Source of the DNA: Limnoglobus sp.
GTDB lineage: Bacteria; Planctomycetota; Planctomycetia; Gemmatales; Gemmataceae
Assembly (NCBI GenBank): GCA_025353985.1
Contig: JANXNT010000133.1
Coordinates: forward strand, 1-5,026
Length of the DNA stretch: 5,026 bases
Reading direction: 5' to 3'
Within the stretch, counting starts at the first letter, position 1; each line of letters starts with the position of its first letter. Made by a program: the position numbers and the translations under genes. Under the pieces are notes generated by a model. That model did no database searches, had not been told where the DNA came from, and saw nothing but the letters and a program-made list of their open reading frames with translations. Shown piece after piece: positions 1-5,026 of this stretch.

Positions 1-861
1 GGTGGTGATCGGCGGCGGCAGGGGTTTGTCCGGGTCACTCTTGCGAGGTCGGATCGAGTAACCGAGTACCTCCTCCGCGTCCGAGATCCCGTCTCCGTCC
101 GTGTCCGGGTTCCGTGGATCAGTGACGTCGTCGTTCGGCCCCGTTGGAACGAGCCGATCGATAATGCCGTCCCCGTTCTCGTCGAGTTGTCGGCCTGGCG
201 CTTCGTCAGCATCCGTCCAACGTGGTCGGCTCGCATCAATCTGGAACGGATCCGCTGGGCTTTCCGCCGGTCCATCGGTATCGATCAGAGTTGGGCTGGA
301 GTACACCTGCCGGATCCCGGTCGGGCCGTTGTCGACCTGCCATCCGACGAACGCCTCGACGCGGTCCCCGAGGGTGTCGGCATCTGTGTCCGAATTCTGG
401 TCCGAGGTGCCGAGGAGGAACTCGACGTTCGCTGGGATGCGGTCGCCGTCTTGGTCGATCAAGAAGGCGAGTTCGACGTTTTGCCCCGAGTACAGGATCT
501 GACTGTCCAGATCCTTCGACCGGTCGATGCCGGTGGGGGTGAAGATCTCCCACGACCGCCGCACGCCTGGGGCGAGGGCCGCTTCGAGCGTGTCCGCCGG
601 GCGTACGTCGCGGACCCGGAACAGGCGTTCGGATCCGTTACCGTCTCGGAACGTCGAGTAGCTCGCCTGCCGTTGTTCTTGCGTGAGTGACGAACTCGGT
701 GTGATCCGCTCGTCATAGGCCGTCAAGCCGACCGCACCGAGTGCGTCCCGGAGTGTGATGCCGACCTGCCGCCCGGCCGGGTCGAATGACACACGATGGT
801 CGCCAGGGCCGACCCGTCCGTCCGCGTTCGTGTCGTTGATTGGCCGGCCGCGGCGGTTGCC
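1..861 (-). CDS. Fragment of a TSP3-repeat calcium-binding, probably extracellular protein (no start, runs off the window)
   Basis: The minus frame whose codons end at position 1 has no stop from 861 to the window edge, and its translation is clearly protein-like. At its start (799-834) lies an EF-hand/dockerin-like loop, DTNADGRVGPGD. A mixed region follows, with YDERITPSSSLTQEQ, LFRVRDVRPADTLEAALAPG and SWEIFTPTG, then a run of acidic thrombospondin type 3-like repeats: DQDGDRIPANVE, DTDADTLGDRVE, DTDGPAESPAD, DENGDGIID and DTDGDGISDAEE. Such Asp-rich loops bind calcium and are typical of large secreted or surface proteins of planctomycetes, which is family knowledge; export cannot be shown because the N-terminus is missing. 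There is no in-frame ATG. GTG codons at 790-792 and 562-564 have no good ribosome binding site, so this is probably the 5'-truncated remainder of a longer gene, or a pseudogene. It overlaps the divergent tail of the kinase frame (723-861), which reads as noise. Confidence 0.62.
70..456 (-). repeat. Cluster of five TSP3-like Asp-rich calcium-binding repeats
   Basis: Within the minus-strand fragment, motifs related to DxDxDGxxDxxE recur at about 421-456 (DQDGDRIPANVE), 355-390 (DTDADTLGDRVE), 250-282 (DTDGPAESPAD), 157-183 (DENGDGIID) and 70-105 (DTDGDGISDAEE). The last is the closest to the canonical thrombospondin type 3 loop. Spacing is irregular, roughly 65 to 140 nt, so these are diverged protein repeats and not recent DNA duplications. 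The Asp side chains at alternate positions are those expected to coordinate calcium. Confidence 0.7.
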
Positions 862-1610
862 TCACCGGCTTGTTCCGGGGCCATGTAACTCGGCGTCCCC
901 ACTGCGGTGCCCGACCGCGTGACTCCAGCCTCGCCGTCCAGCCGTTGAGCCAGGCCGAAGTCGCCGATCTTCGGTGTGCCATTGGCGGTGAGAAAGATGT
1001 TCGCGGGCTTCAGGTCGCGGTGGATGATGCCACCCTCGTGTGCGGCGTGAACGGCCCCGGCCAGTGTCGCGATAAGGGCCGCAGCGTCGCGCGGCAGCCG
1101 AGGGGCACCGGTGAGTTGCTGCCCGAGTGTGCCGCCCTCGACGTATTCCATGCTGAAGTACGGCCGCCCGCCTGCCTCGCCGACTTCGTAGATTTGCACG
1201 ACATTCGGGTGCTGCAGCGCCGCGACGGCCTCTGCTTCCCGCTGGAACCGAGTTCGTTCGTGTGCCCCGGCGGCCCCACCCGCGAGGGCCATCTTGATGG
1301 CGACGAGGCGGTTGAGACGCAGGTGCCGGGCGCGGAACACGACGCCCATACCACCCACACCGAGGACCACCTCGACCTCGTAGCCGGGGATCGACGGCAA
1401 CGCCGTGGCGTCCGATACGGGTTGTCTTGCGCCCGGTTTGGCTGCGGGCGGGAACAGTGCGTCCAGTTCGTCACGCGCATGGCACATCTGCCGCCAACGA
1501 TCCCGAACCACCGGTAGTAATTCGACACACGAAGAGCACACCGCCTCCGGCGTGGCGTCCGAGTCGAGCAGTTCGTCGAGCAACTGTTGTACCCGTGGAT
1601 CGTCGGCCAT
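723..1610 (-). CDS. Ser/Thr protein kinase (Hanks type), truncated in the C-lobe with an out-of-frame tail
   Basis: This is a cytoplasmic Hanks-type Ser/Thr kinase lacking its end. Residues 1-60 form the short helical N-terminal segment seen in Gemmata-type kinases. The catalytic domain begins near residue 77, with the Gly-rich loop LGVGGMGVVF (83-92), the ATP-binding VAIK lysine K106, the likely alpha-C glutamate E125, the hinge region MEYVEGG (154-160), the catalytic loop HRDLKPAN (197-204, catalytic D199), the DFG motif (217-219, metal-binding D217) and the APE motif (244-246). After about residue 252 similarity stops, and residues 253-295 are Ser/Thr/Arg-rich out-of-frame sequence. Subdomains IX-XI, including the alpha-F Asp (DVYxLG-type motif), are absent, so activity is doubtful. 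No membrane segment is visible. The ATG at 1610 lies 23 nt after the sigma stop, with a weak GGGAAA site at 1616-1621, which fits cotranscription. A kinase beside an ECF sigma factor is known to act on that factor in some bacteria (EcfP/PknT of Vibrio); the same role here is inference. Confidence 0.85.
   Translation of the reverse strand: MADDPRVQQLLDELLDSDATPEAVCSSCVELLPVVRDRWRQMCHARDELDALFPPAAKPGARQPVSDATALPSIPGYEVEVVLGVGGMGVVFRARHLRLNRLVAIKMALAGGAAGAHERTRFQREAEAVAALQHPNVVQIYEVGEAGGRPYFSMEYVEGGTLGQQLTGAPRLPRDAAALIATLAGAVHAAHEGGIIHRDLKPANIFLTANGTPKIGDFGLAQRLDGEAGVTRSGTAVGTPSYMAPEQAGEATAAAGQSTTRTRTDGSALATIVCHSTRPGGRSASHSGTHSVRSA
842..853. other. GC palindrome cluster at the kinase/TSP3 junction (putative breakpoint)
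   Basis: The stretch contains the 8-bp palindrome GGCCGGCC (842-849), which overlaps CGGCCG (845-850) and CCGCGG (848-853). Kinase similarity on the minus strand ends just above it, after the APEQAGEAT residues, and the calcium-binding reading frame becomes convincing just below it, from about 840 downward. The coincidence suggests that a recombination, deletion or assembly join lies here. Such short palindromes are common in GC-rich DNA, so the association may be chance. Confidence 0.35.
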
Positions 1611-1633
1611 CGTAGTTTCCCATTCGTGTCGGT

Positions 1634-2248
1634 TCAGATCGAATCGGGTGGGGCGTCCGGGCGGAGGTCACTTAGCTGCTCCGTCAGTAGCCGCAGGCCG
1701 CGATCCAGCCGCCGCTTCACAGTCTTAGGGGACACGTCTAGCAACTCGGCGGCCTCGGGGTGCGTCAGCCCTTGGATGCGGACCAGGTCGAACGCCTCCC
1801 GCTCGTCCGTCGGCAGGCCGTCGATCGCCTCGATCATCCGGCGGCCGTCTGGGGTCAGGCCGGAGTCGCTAGTCGGCGGGGCGGGCACCAGCCCTTCCAG
1901 CAACTCTGCGGCGCGGGGTTGCGTATCTAAGCGTCGGGCCAGGTCATTCAGTTCCCAGCGGGTATGCTGGCCGGCCAGCGCGAAGAACTGGCGGACGGTC
2001 GCCGGGCGGGCCTCCCGCAGGGCTTTGAGCAGTCGCTCGACCACGGCACTGAGCATCTCGTCCGATTGGATGTTCAGCGGCGGGCGGGTGAGCCGCGGAT
2101 AGCCGCGGTAGAGGAGCGTCGCGCACAACTGGTGCAACCGGAGGACGGCCCGGTCGAGCAGCGCCCGCACGATTGGCTCCGTGGGTGCGTCGCCGACCAA
2201 CTCGTCCAGGTAGCGCTGGACAATAACGGTGGTGTTTTGCTCATCCAT
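1634..2248 (-). CDS. ECF-type RNA polymerase sigma factor (planctomycete type)
   Basis: The 204-residue product is of normal length for an ECF sigma factor, which directs RNA polymerase to a dedicated set of promoters. Region 2 covers about residues 27-105, including IQSDEMLSAVVERLL (60-74) and the planctomycete-typical RWELNDLARRLD (97-108). A linker rich in Pro, Ser and Thr (about 120-135) leads to region 4 (about 138-195), with LPTDEREAFDLVRIQGLTH and a helix-turn-helix, PEAAELLDVSPKTVKRRLDR (164-183), that would bind the -35 element. I chose the ATG at 2248 over the upstream one at 2287 because GAGGGG (2253-2258) precedes it, because the upstream codons (FRYLRVRIARGR) do not look like the family, and because the upstream ATG falls on the predicted -10 element. 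No anti-sigma gene is present. The downstream kinase is the likely partner. The first Asp of the usual DSED-like region 2.2 motif is replaced by Gln61. Confidence 0.9.
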   Translation of the reverse strand: MDEQNTTVIVQRYLDELVGDAPTEPIVRALLDRAVLRLHQLCATLLYRGYPRLTRPPLNIQSDEMLSAVVERLLKALREARPATVRQFFALAGQHTRWELNDLARRLDTQPRAAELLEGLVPAPPTSDSGLTPDGRRMIEAIDGLPTDEREAFDLVRIQGLTHPEAAELLDVSPKTVKRRLDRGLRLLTEQLSDLRPDAPPDSI

Positions 2249-2286
2249 GCGACCCCTCGCAATGCGAACACGGAGATAACGAAACA

Positions 2287-2295
2287 ATTATACCA
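2287..2295 (-). promoter_or_regulatory. Extended -10 promoter of the sigma-kinase operon
   Basis: Read on the minus strand, the sequence is TGGTATAAT: a perfect TATAAT hexamer (2292-2287) preceded by the TGn extension of an extended -10 element. Transcription would begin near 2280, giving a leader of about 30 nt before the sigma ATG at 2248. The -35 region (about 2310-2316) offers only TGACGG or GACGGG, a poor match to TTGACA, which is consistent with an extended -10 promoter read by the housekeeping sigma factor. An AT-rich hexamer like this stands out in such GC-rich DNA. Confidence 0.55.
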
Positions 2296-2300
2296 CTTCC

Positions 2301-2311
2301 GGGTGTCACCC
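2301..2311. promoter_or_regulatory. Small perfect dyad GGGTGTCACCC, candidate operator
   Basis: Five perfectly paired bases on each side of a single central T lie between the -10 and -35 positions of the predicted sigma promoter, in the divergent intergenic region. GTCAC recurs at 2305-2309 and 2313-2317, making a short direct repeat as well. A regulator bound here could affect both the sigma-kinase operon and the divergent hydrolase gene. The dyad is short and no regulator is encoded nearby, so it could be coincidental. Confidence 0.25.
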
Positions 2312-2366
2312 CGTCACGCTTGTTGTGCGTTGGTGAAACGAACCCGTTCAAAAAGGAGACCAGATC

Positions 2367-3344
2367 ATGACTCACTCGACGAAGTTCGCAGCGGCCCTCG
2401 TGCTGGCTGCGGCCGTTCTGTTCACGCTCGGTTCCAACCGCGTCGCTGTCGCCCAGCCCGCGGCGGATCCGCCGAAGGTGTACCACAAGACCGTTCAGGT
2501 CGGCGGCCTGGACATCTTCTACCGCGAGGCTGGGCCGAAGGACGCTCCCGCGATCCTGCTGCTGCATGGCTTCCCGACCAGCTCGCAGATGTTCCGCAAC
2601 CTGATCCCCAAACTCGCGGACAAGTACCGCGTCATCGCCCCCGATTACCCCGGCTACGGGCACAGTTCGATGCCCGATCGCGACAAGTTCGCCTACACCT
2701 TCGACAACCTGGCGAAGGTGATCGACGAGTTCACCGAGAAGCTGGAGCTGAAGAGCTACGCCCTGTACGTGCAGGACTACGGCGCGCCGGTCGGGTACCG
2801 CCTGGCGGTCAAACACCCGGAGCGGATCACCGCCATCGTGGTGCAGAACGGGAATGCCTACGACGAGGGGCTGGATAACGACTTCTGGAAGCCGATCAAG
2901 GCATATTGGAAGGAGCCGACCAGCAAGGAGAAGCGAGACGCCCTCCGCTTCGTGGTCAAGTACGACGCGACCAAGTGGCAGTACACGCACGGGGTGAAGA
3001 ACCCGGAGTTAGTCAGCCCGGACGGCGCAGCTAACGACCAGTTCTTGCTCGACCGCAAGGGGAACGACGAGATCCAAATGGACCTGATGCTGGACTACGG
3101 CAGCAACCCGCCGCTGTACCCGAAGTGGCAGGAGTACTTCCGCACGCACCAGCCGCCGGTGCTGATCGCGTGGGGCAAGAACGACAAGATCTTCCCGGCT
3201 GAGGGGGCCGAGCCGTACAAGCGCGACCTGAAGACGCTGCACTACCATCTACTCGACGCCGGCCACTTCGCCCTGGAATCGAACGGCGACGAGATCGCGG
3301 GGCTGATGCGCGACTTCCTCGGCAAGCACGCCGCCAAGAAATGA
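2367..3344 (+). CDS. Exported alpha/beta hydrolase, haloalkane dehalogenase/epoxide hydrolase-like
   Basis: This 325-residue enzyme carries a clear Sec signal peptide: MTHSTK, a hydrophobic core at about 7-22 and a likely cleavage site AVA|QP after residue 29. It should act in the periplasm or outside the cell. The alpha/beta hydrolase fold starts near residue 43. Visible motifs are the oxyanion-region HGFPTSS (67-73), PDYPGYGHS (92-100), the nucleophile elbow YVQDYGAPVG (134-143) with Asp137, the acid Asp273 in WGKNDKIFP, and the base His300 in DAGHFALE. An Asp nucleophile is typical of haloalkane dehalogenases and epoxide hydrolases. The residue after it is Tyr, not the halide-binding Trp of true dehalogenases, and HGFP replaces HGNP, so dehalogenation is unlikely and the substrate is unknown. 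Relatives that I recall start near residue 38 and lack the leader. The start is fixed by AAGGAG (2353-2358), 8 nt before the ATG. It is divergent from the sigma gene and 71 nt ahead of the MBL gene. Confidence 0.9.
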   Translation: MTHSTKFAAALVLAAAVLFTLGSNRVAVAQPAADPPKVYHKTVQVGGLDIFYREAGPKDAPAILLLHGFPTSSQMFRNLIPKLADKYRVIAPDYPGYGHSSMPDRDKFAYTFDNLAKVIDEFTEKLELKSYALYVQDYGAPVGYRLAVKHPERITAIVVQNGNAYDEGLDNDFWKPIKAYWKEPTSKEKRDALRFVVKYDATKWQYTHGVKNPELVSPDGAANDQFLLDRKGNDEIQMDLMLDYGSNPPLYPKWQEYFRTHQPPVLIAWGKNDKIFPAEGAEPYKRDLKTLHYHLLDAGHFALESNGDEIAGLMRDFLGKHAAKK

Positions 3345-3415
3345 CATTCGGCGAGACCGATCACCGAGTCGCACGGCACCCCTGCACTCGAAGTCATTTC
3401 CATGGGAGAAAAGGT

Positions 3416-4210
3416 ATGACAACCGCGCAACCCCCCGGCCCGCTGTTCACTTACATCGGCGGACCGACTTTGCTCATTGAAATTGGTAACGTGCGGTTCC
3501 TGACCGATCCGACCTTCGACCCGGCCGGCTCCCGCTACGCGGTCGGGCCGGTGAGCCTGGCGAAAACCATCGATCCCGCGGAGGGGCCGGACGCGCTGCC
3601 CGCCGTCGACGGGGTGTTGCTGTCCCACGACCAGCACATCGACAATCTGGACGACGCGGGCCGGGCGTATCTGACACGGGCGGCGAATGTGCTGACCACG
3701 GTTTCGGGGGCGGGACGGCTCGGCGGCAACGCCATCGGCCTGGCTCCCTGGGAGTCCTGTGTCGTCCGGTCGGCGGACGGGACGGAGTCGGTGACAGTGA
3801 CCGCGACCCCGGCCCGGCACGGGCCGCCCGGCTGCGAACCGATGCAGGGCGATGTCGTCGGGTTCTGCCTTGAGTGGGCGAGGGCCGGCGAAGCAGTCTA
3901 CCTGTCTGGCGATACCGTCTGGTTCGACGGCGTGGGGGAGGTGGCCCGTCGGTTCCGAGTCGCCACGGCCGTGCTGTTTCTGGGAGCCGCCGTCATCCCC
4001 GCAAAGGGGCGGGAACATCTCACCATGACGGCGGACGAAGCGGTGGTGGCGGCGCGGGCGTTCAAACCGAAACACGTCGTGCCGATCCACTACGAAGGCT
4101 GGGCGCACCTGAGTCAAGGGAAAGATGAGGTGGTGAGCGCGTTCGAGGCCGCCGGGCTTGGCGACGAACTCGTGTGGCTCACGCCCGGCCGTCGCACGTC
4201 GCTGAAGTAG
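3416..4210 (+). CDS. MBL-fold (UlaG-like) metal-dependent hydrolase
   Basis: The 264-residue product belongs to the metallo-beta-lactamase superfamily, nearest to the UlaG/RomA-like branch. It begins FTYIGGPTLLIEIGNVRFLTD (11-31) with DPTFDPAGS, the usual N-terminal strand region of that branch. Metal-ligand candidates are H71, H74 and D76 in SHDQHIDNLD, H135 in TPARHGPPG, D166 in YLSGDTVWF and H225 in VPIHYEGW. The first motif differs from canonical HxHxDH: it reads HxxHxDN, a form I recall from a subgroup of these hydrolases. No signal peptide is seen, so a cytoplasmic two-metal or one-metal hydrolase of unknown substrate is likely; lactone or phosphodiester bonds are possible. I chose the ATG at 3416 because GGGAG (3404-3408) lies 7 nt ahead of it. 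The in-frame ATG at 3341 overlaps the preceding gene and adds 25 residues unlike the family. It is probably cotranscribed with the hydrolase. Confidence 0.9.
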   Translation: MTTAQPPGPLFTYIGGPTLLIEIGNVRFLTDPTFDPAGSRYAVGPVSLAKTIDPAEGPDALPAVDGVLLSHDQHIDNLDDAGRAYLTRAANVLTTVSGAGRLGGNAIGLAPWESCVVRSADGTESVTVTATPARHGPPGCEPMQGDVVGFCLEWARAGEAVYLSGDTVWFDGVGEVARRFRVATAVLFLGAAVIPAKGREHLTMTADEAVVAARAFKPKHVVPIHYEGWAHLSQGKDEVVSAFEAAGLGDELVWLTPGRRTSLK

Positions 4211-4239
4211 CGGAAAGCCGACTTCGGCAAGTGGTTCCG
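4211..4239 (+). terminator. Possible stem-loop just after the MBL gene
   Basis: CGGAA (4211-4215) can pair with TTCCG (4235-4239), enclosing an inner hairpin GCCG-ACTT-CGGC (4217-4228). It begins directly after the TAG stop, where a terminator or mRNA-stabilising structure would be expected. The stems are short, the two are separated by bulges and no T-run follows, so this is not a standard intrinsic terminator. Confidence 0.22.
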
Positions 4240-4278
4240 TTACCGGCCGCGAGGCGATCCGGGCCGTTCCCGGTCGGC

Positions 4279-4288
4279 AAGGAGGTGA
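4279..4288 (+). promoter_or_regulatory. Perfect Shine-Dalgarno sequence without a properly placed start
   Basis: AAGGAGGTGA is a full 10-nt complement of the usual 16S rRNA 3' end. The nearest ATG (4313) is 24 nt downstream, too far for efficient use. A GTG lies inside the motif itself (4285-4287), too close. Only a CTG (4299-4301) sits at a workable distance, opening a frame of about 25 codons. The site may serve a tiny leader peptide, may be the relic of a lost gene, or may be chance. Confidence 0.35.
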
Positions 4289-4399
4289 GAGAACTCGACT
4301 GCTTCCCGGTATATGCTGGGTGGGAACTCACCGGCGACCGAATCGCAATTCGCCCCAATGCGTGCGGGCCGAACCATCCACTTGGAGGACGTAGTCGCC

Positions 4400-4957
4400 A
4401 TGAAAACAGTCCCTAGCGACATCGCCTTCACCCCGGCGGTGAAGGCGATTCAGGAGCGAATGGGTTCGCGCAAGAGTTACGCCCGGATGGAACACGGCGA
4501 CGGGTGGCAGACGACCGTCACCCCGGACTTGGCGGAATTTCTCGCCGACTTGGACATGTTTTACCTCGGCACGGCGACGGCTGACGGGCAGCCGTACATC
4601 CAGTATCGCGGCGGACCACCGGGATTTCTCCAGGTGATCGATGACCGCACGCTCGGCTTCGCCGACTTCGGCGGCAACCGCCAGTACGTCACTCTCGGCA
4701 ACCTGTCCGAGAACCCGAAGTCGTTCCTTTTCCTAATTGACTACGCCAACCAACGGCGAGTGAAACTGTGGGGCACCGCCCGCGTGGTCGAAGGGGACGC
4801 GGCGCTGGAAGAGAAACTCCGCGATCCGACATACCCTGGCAAGGTGGAGCGGGTAATCTTGTTCGCAGTCGAGGCGTGGGACGTGAACTGCCAGCAGCAC
4901 ATTCACCCACGGTTCTCGCAGCGGCAAATCGCTCCGGCCCTCGAAATGCTTCAATAG
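4400..4957 (+). CDS. Pyridoxamine 5'-phosphate oxidase-like flavin/nucleotide-binding protein
   Basis: This 185-residue protein has the split-barrel fold of the PNPOx-like group, apparently the predicted flavin-nucleotide-binding branch. An N-terminal helix AVKAIQERMGSRKSYARME (13-31) is followed by FLADLDMFYLGTATADGQPY (47-66), the strand pair YRGGPPGFLQVID (69-81), FADFGGNRQYVTLGNL (87-102), PKSFLFLIDY (106-115) and RRVKLWGTARVVEGD (119-133), and by the conserved end VNCQQHIHPRFS (162-173). These motifs fit binding of FMN or a similar cofactor by a cytoplasmic dimer. Members are often called oxidoreductases, but few have known substrates, so true pyridoxamine phosphate oxidase activity should not be assumed. 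The ATG at 4400 follows GGAGG (4384-4388) by 11 nt and matches the usual family start; the in-frame ATG at 4313 would add 29 atypical residues. It lies 189 nt after the MBL gene, so it may have its own promoter, though I see no clear one. Confidence 0.88.
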   Translation: MKTVPSDIAFTPAVKAIQERMGSRKSYARMEHGDGWQTTVTPDLAEFLADLDMFYLGTATADGQPYIQYRGGPPGFLQVIDDRTLGFADFGGNRQYVTLGNLSENPKSFLFLIDYANQRRVKLWGTARVVEGDAALEEKLRDPTYPGKVERVILFAVEAWDVNCQQHIHPRFSQRQIAPALEMLQ

Positions 4958-5026
4958 AGAGTCAGAATACTCGAGGCGGAATTGGCTACCGCGCGTCGAA
5001 CTGCGGGATAGGGCAGAAAACTTCCG

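Noticed and set aside
187..690. Open 167-codon plus-strand frame
   Set aside because: It is the exact antisense, in codon register, of the calcium-binding frame. The minus translation has clear TSP3 motifs, while the plus one has none and has no good ribosome site.
799..870. Programmed frameshift fusing the kinase to the TSP3 domain
   Set aside because: No slippery heptamer is visible on the minus strand near 841-864, and the kinase would still lack its C-lobe, so a functional fusion is unlikely.
840..1517. Open 225-codon plus-strand frame
   Set aside because: It is the shadow of the kinase gene; the minus strand carries all the kinase motifs.
2249..2287. Upstream ATG at 2287 for the sigma factor
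   Set aside because: It adds 13 Arg-rich residues unlike the family, lies on the predicted -10 element and has no ribosome site, whereas 2248 has GAGGGG.
1964..2878. Plus-strand frame of 304 codons spanning the intergenic region
   Set aside because: It runs antisense to the sigma gene and then out of frame through the hydrolase, and it crosses a promoter region.
2241..2990. Long minus-strand frame (249 codons) under the hydrolase
   Set aside because: It is antisense to a strongly supported hydrolase and its translation has no family motifs, only Val/Leu/Arg-rich shadow sequence.
3341..3415. Upstream ATG at 3341 for the MBL gene
   Set aside because: It overlaps the hydrolase stop and adds 25 residues without family likeness. 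The ATG at 3416 has a well-placed GGGAG.
3242..4117. Long minus-strand frame (291 codons) under the MBL gene
   Set aside because: It is a GC-rich antisense shadow; the plus strand carries the MBL metal motifs.
4313..4399. Upstream ATG at 4313 for the PNPOx-like gene
   Set aside because: The ribosome site at 4279-4288 is too distant, and the 29 extra residues do not resemble the family. GGAGG at 4384-4388 supports 4400.
4958..5026. Last 69 nt checked for a terminator or gene start
   Set aside because: No stem-loop with a T-run, promoter or coding start could be recognised.

Overview
The window looks like chromosomal DNA from a high-GC planctomycete, most likely of the Gemmataceae type. That assignment rests on the adjacent ECF sigma factor and Ser/Thr kinase genes, on the wording of the kinase N-terminus (LLDELLDSDATPEAVC..ELLPVVRDRW, familiar from Gemmata-type kinases) and on a TSP3-type calcium-binding protein next to them. 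It is pattern recognition, not a database search.

Left half, minus strand. An ECF sigma factor (1634-2248) is followed 23 nt later by a Ser/Thr kinase (start 1610). The kinase is intact through the Gly-rich loop, VAIK, HRDLKPAN, DFG and APE motifs, then loses all similarity near position 850, at a dense GC palindrome (GGCCGGCC/CCGCGG). Beyond that point the good reading frame changes. A stop-free minus frame from 861 to the window edge encodes an acidic, calcium-binding protein fragment with an EF-hand/dockerin-like loop and about five TSP3-like Asp-rich repeats, without a credible start of its own. The kinase therefore seems to have been cut in its C-lobe and joined out of frame to the middle of another gene, by rearrangement or by misassembly.

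Middle. A 118-bp divergent intergenic region (2249-2366) separates the sigma-kinase pair from the plus-strand genes. It holds a perfect extended -10 element (TGGTATAAT) facing the sigma gene and a small perfect dyad just upstream of it.

Right half, plus strand. Three complete enzyme genes lie in a row: an exported alpha/beta hydrolase with an Asp-Asp-His triad (2367-3344), a UlaG-like metallo-beta-lactamase-fold hydrolase (3416-4210), and a PNPOx-like flavin/nucleotide-binding protein (4400-4957). The first two are 71 nt apart and may be cotranscribed. The third follows a 189-nt gap containing a possible hairpin and a perfect but orphan Shine-Dalgarno sequence. They look like small-molecule or detoxification enzymes; no shared pathway can be proved from sequence. 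The last 69 nt hold nothing recognisable. I see no RNA gene, CRISPR array, insertion sequence or tRNA.

I do not see a clearly new multi-gene system. The points most worth a second look are the kinase/TSP3 junction and the sigma-kinase operon divergent to a secreted hydrolase.
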